Below, one piece after another: positions 61,759 to 64,000 of a stretch of DNA of 64,000 nt. Origin of the DNA: Alphaproteobacteria bacterium (GTDB lineage Bacteria > Myxococcota_A > UBA796 > UBA2385). The stretch spans positions 682,001 to 746,000 of the forward strand of contig JACKEY010000005.1 of NCBI GenBank assembly GCA_020632755.1. Direction: 5' to 3'. The number at the start of each line of letters is the position of its first letter. Positions within the stretch are counted from its first letter, which is position 1. The notes below the pieces were generated by a model, which worked only from the letters and a program-made list of their open reading frames with translations, ran no database searches and had not been told where the DNA came from. Made by a program: the position numbers and the translations under genes.

Positions 61759-62465
61759 GACCCTCCGCGCTGGCGGCGCTGCCGGTGCTGCTGGCCCTGC
61801 CGGGCACGGCACAGGCCGATGGCCTGTACCTGGGCCACACCGCCGTCGAGGGCAGCCGGACGATGGCCGTGGTGGGCGAGCTGCGCACCCGCACCGACAC
61901 CTGGGTCCTGGCCCGCATCGAAGACCGCGGCGATCACGTGCTGGTCCATCAGACCGCCTGCGCCATGGCCGTGCGCCCGGTGGCCGGCGTGCGGGTCGGC
62001 ATGGACGACGACGCCGTGCGGGCGCTGCCCGCCAGCACCTTCCGCCTGGACCGCGCCGCCGACGGCAGCCTGGTCGGCGCACCCTGGCAGACCGGCTGGG
62101 GCGCCGACGACCTGGACGGCGACGGCGCCCCCGGCGTCAGCGTGCGGGTGCGCGCCCCGCTGTGCGGCGGCACCCTGCACGTCGCCAGCCAGACCACGTC
62201 GCAGGCTCGCGCGACCCTCGACGACCGGGGCCTGCGCGGCCGGCTCCAGGTCGAGGTCGGCCAGGAGATCCTGGGCGCGGACGGCCCCTGCCTGAAGGTC
62301 GCGGCCAAGGACACCGTCGAGCAGCTCGCCGGTCCCTTCGCCTACGTCCCGGCCCCGGCCGGCGCGACCTGCGACAGCGTGGACCGCAGCGCCTGGCCCG
62401 ACGCCGACGCGCTCAGCGGTCCAGACAGCTCCGGATCGCCTGGGCCGCGTCCGCCGGAAGGCTGA
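61755..62465 (+). CDS. Secreted protein of unknown function coupled to carH
   Basis: 236 residues from GTG 61755, overlapping the carH stop by 4 bp (GTGA), so made together with the repressor. Signal peptide (ALAALPVLLALPGTAQA). The mature part is beta-rich with two Cys pairs possible (Cys in QTACAM, APLCGG, GPCLK, ATCDS) and an Asp-rich loop DDLDGDGAPG. No family recognised. The 3' end overlaps the convergent lipoprotein gene by 53 bp. Confidence 0.65.
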   Translation: MRPSALAALPVLLALPGTAQADGLYLGHTAVEGSRTMAVVGELRTRTDTWVLARIEDRGDHVLVHQTACAMAVRPVAGVRVGMDDDAVRALPASTFRLDRAADGSLVGAPWQTGWGADDLDGDGAPGVSVRVRAPLCGGTLHVASQTTSQARATLDDRGLRGRLQVEVGQEILGADGPCLKVAAKDTVEQLAGPFAYVPAPAGATCDSVDRSAWPDADALSGPDSSGSPGPRPPEG

Positions 62466-63111
62466 CCCCCGTCGGGCCCGGCGTGCCGCAGACCTGCTGC
62501 CCGTTGATCTCGACGCAGGGCGACACGATCGACCCGTCCGGCGGCGGCTGCCCGGCGACCGAGAACACGCAGACCGTGCTGCCGCGGTAGCTCTCGATGC
62601 CCACCGAGAAGCTGTCCAGGCGCACATCGAAGCGCCCGGCGACGTCGCTGCGCATGCCCGCCAGCGCGCGGGTGATCGGAGCGAGCGCCGCCAGATCCAC
62701 CGTGTCGCCCTGGACGGCCACCGGCAGCTGCAGGCTGTCCGGGAGCAGCCGCAGCCGGATGCTGCCCACGAAGTCCTTGCTGTCGTAGCGGACGTAGACG
62801 TTGGCGTTGCCCGACAGGGTGCCGCCCAGCGCGCTGCTGAGCTCGGCCACGACCTCGGGGTTCGCGAAGAAGGACTTGTGCAGCACGCCGACGCCTTCGA
62901 AGACGTAGACGACCGGCACGGGGTCGCGGGTGACCGTCGCGCCATCGCCGACGGTGACGCCGGGCTCGGGCGCGGCGGGGGCGGCCGCCGCGGCGGCCTG
63001 GGCCTCTGCCGCGGCGATGGCCGTGGCCGGGTCGATGGCGCCGGGCTCGGCGGGCGGAGCGTCCGTCCCGCAGGCCAGCAGCAGCCACAGCCCGGGCGCA
63101 GCGAGGCTCAG
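62413..63111 (-). CDS. Lipoprotein of unknown function, probable CTG start
   Basis: About 232 residues. The frame extends well upstream of the GTG at 62919: it encodes a hydrophobic stretch with lipobox LLLAC followed by an Ala/Pro/Glu linker, so the GTG is internal. No ATG, GTG or TTG precedes the lipobox, but CTG at 63111 overlaps the stop of the upstream gene as CTGA, the same layout as the ATGA/GTGA overlaps elsewhere here. The folded part has VVYVFEGVGVLHKSF, a region with Val/Asp strands and three Cys near the C-terminus (TVCVF, SPCVE, QVCGT). No family recognised. Confidence 0.6.
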   Translation of the reverse strand: MSLAAPGLWLLLACGTDAPPAEPGAIDPATAIAAAEAQAAAAAAPAAPEPGVTVGDGATVTRDPVPVVYVFEGVGVLHKSFFANPEVVAELSSALGGTLSGNANVYVRYDSKDFVGSIRLRLLPDSLQLPVAVQGDTVDLAALAPITRALAGMRSDVAGRFDVRLDSFSVGIESYRGSTVCVFSVAGQPPPDGSIVSPCVEINGQQVCGTPGPTGVSLPADAAQAIRSCLDR

Positions 63112-63629
63112 CGGATGAGCCCGTGCCGCTTCTTGACGTCGCGGAGGGCTTCGGCCAGGGCGAGCTCGTAGTCGACCGTGCCTTCCTTGAGGTTCTTGAT
63201 CTTGCCGGCCGCTTCTTCGCGCAGGGCGCGCTCGTCGACGTTGTGGCCCTTCAGGATGTCGCGGATCTTGTTGTAGAGGTCCTTGTCTTCGCCGAAGACC
63301 TCGTCGACCCAGCGGGTGATCATGAAGTTCTCGACGAACTGGCGAGCCAGGAAGCGCTCGACGTCGTCACCGGTCGGGTGGCCCATCTCGCCGGCCAGGG
63401 CGCCGCGGACCTTGCCGTACTGGTCGTAGGGGACCGACCGGACCGACATGTGCTCCTTGACCCGTTCCCGGAGGGCGTAGTCGCGGCGCGAGTACTCCTC
63501 CATGATGGCGACGAGGTCCTGCTCCGCTTCGGGGCGGTTCTCGTTGCCCACCTCGATCAGGCCCGCCTCGCAGAGCTGGGCGATGACGTCGTGGGCGATC
63601 TGCGGGATCTTCATGCGGTACAGCTTCAT
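63108..63629 (-). CDS. DUF507 family protein
   Basis: 173 residues, all-helical and charged, with no signal peptide. The opening MKLYRMKIPQIAHDVIAQL and the C-terminal KIRDILKGHNVDERAL and KKRHGLIR fit DUF507, a family of unknown function common in Deltaproteobacteria and Aquificae. Directly upstream of the lipoprotein gene, with which it shares a 4-bp overlap. Confidence 0.8.
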   Translation of the reverse strand: MKLYRMKIPQIAHDVIAQLCEAGLIEVGNENRPEAEQDLVAIMEEYSRRDYALRERVKEHMSVRSVPYDQYGKVRGALAGEMGHPTGDDVERFLARQFVENFMITRWVDEVFGEDKDLYNKIRDILKGHNVDERALREEAAGKIKNLKEGTVDYELALAEALRDVKKRHGLIR

Positions 63630-63660
63630 GGCCGGCCACCGTTTCTGCGAGAGGGGGATG

Positions 63661-64000
63661 TCAGAGGGAGAAGACCGCCCCGACTCCGACCCGCAGGGCG
63701 TTGTAGCCCCAGGCCGTGCGCACCGCGCCCAGTTCCGGGCGTGACTTCTGCAGGGCGACCTCGTCGAGGAACGCGACGGTGTAGCCCGCCTCGACCTCGA
63801 AGGCGAGCCCGCCGTCCGTGCCTCCGAGCCGCAGCCCGCCCAGCAGCTCGGCCGCCGGAACGAGGTCCCTCGACCAGGGGTCGATGTGGGTGCTGCTGGT
63901 CACGTCGCCCTGGGCCGGATCGAGAAGCACCGCGGAAGCGCCCTGGAAGCTGTGGTACGAGGTCACCAGCACGCCGCCCGCCTGCGCGCCCAGGTAGGGG
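63661..64000 (-). CDS. C-terminal part of a probable outer-membrane barrel protein (5' truncated)
   Basis: The frame is open to the right edge of the window; 112 residues are seen. Alternating polar/hydrophobic strands (PYLGAQAGGVLV, FEVEAGYTVAFLDE, ALRVGVGAVFSL) with Gly/aromatic turns suggest a beta-barrel, though the last residue is Leu rather than Phe. It lies 31 bp upstream of the DUF507 gene. No family assigned. Confidence 0.5.
   Translation of the reverse strand, partial: PYLGAQAGGVLVTSYHSFQGASAVLLDPAQGDVTSSTHIDPWSRDLVPAAELLGGLRLGGTDGGLAFEVEAGYTVAFLDEVALQKSRPELGAVRTAWGYNALRVGVGAVFSL

Overview
The window is gene-dense, very GC-rich and shows strong third-position G/C bias. Two exported proteases end in MYXO-CTERM-like sorting tails (Cys, hydrophobic stretch, Arg cluster). 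There are also three large Hanks-type kinase or pseudokinase genes, a MopE-like metal-binding motif, and a CarH-type carotenoid regulator. Together these point to a chromosome segment of a Gram-negative myxobacterium-like organism (Myxococcota, formerly Deltaproteobacteria); the exact taxon is not decidable from the sequence. No rRNA, tRNA, CRISPR array or insertion sequence was seen.

Layout. 1-5.9 kb: truncated outer-membrane barrel protein, an MDR zinc dehydrogenase, a secreted M1 metallopeptidase and an Ig-like lipoprotein. 6.0-12.4 kb: a TetR-controlled tripartite efflux operon in which the RND pump and its TolC-like outer-membrane channel form one 1506-residue reading frame. 12.5-15.5 kb: two uncharacterised proteins and an MscS channel. 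15.5-16.0 kb: gene-free DNA with a long, near-perfect inverted repeat. 16.1-18.9 kb: a coupled GH3-like adenylating enzyme and GT2 glycosyltransferase. 19.2-23.3 kb: pseudokinase, leucyl aminopeptidase, RlmE. 23.4-27.7 kb: tandem paralogous Asp-rich, vWA-like lipoproteins. 27.7-36.6 kb: housekeeping (EngB, metallophosphoesterase, MtnA) and transport genes (NhaC, an enlarged AGCS symporter). 36.7-40.7 kb: a 1331-residue kinase/cyclase-like/AAA/TPR regulator. 40.9-46.5 kb: proteostasis genes (Lon, DnaJ-like, ClpX) and AlgH/YqgE. 46.5-52.5 kb: kinase, M23 peptidase, M14 carboxypeptidase and a lipoprotein, all on the plus strand.

52.5-62.5 kb is a complete acyclic-carotenoid locus: crtE | crtD-crtC-glycosyltransferase -> <- acyltransferase-crtB-crtI | carH-secreted protein. 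Its two divergent promoter regions carry the same 17-bp palindrome, and in each case the palindrome covers both back-to-back -35 boxes. The CarH-like protein encoded beside one of them keeps the adenosylcobalamin photoreceptor residues. The simplest reading is a light-switched regulon making a hydroxylated, glycosylated and probably acylated acyclic carotenoid. The crtD/crtC junction has no normal start codon and looks like a frameshift or fusion point.

The right end (62.4-64.0 kb) holds a lipoprotein with a probable CTG start, a DUF507 protein and a truncated barrel-like protein.
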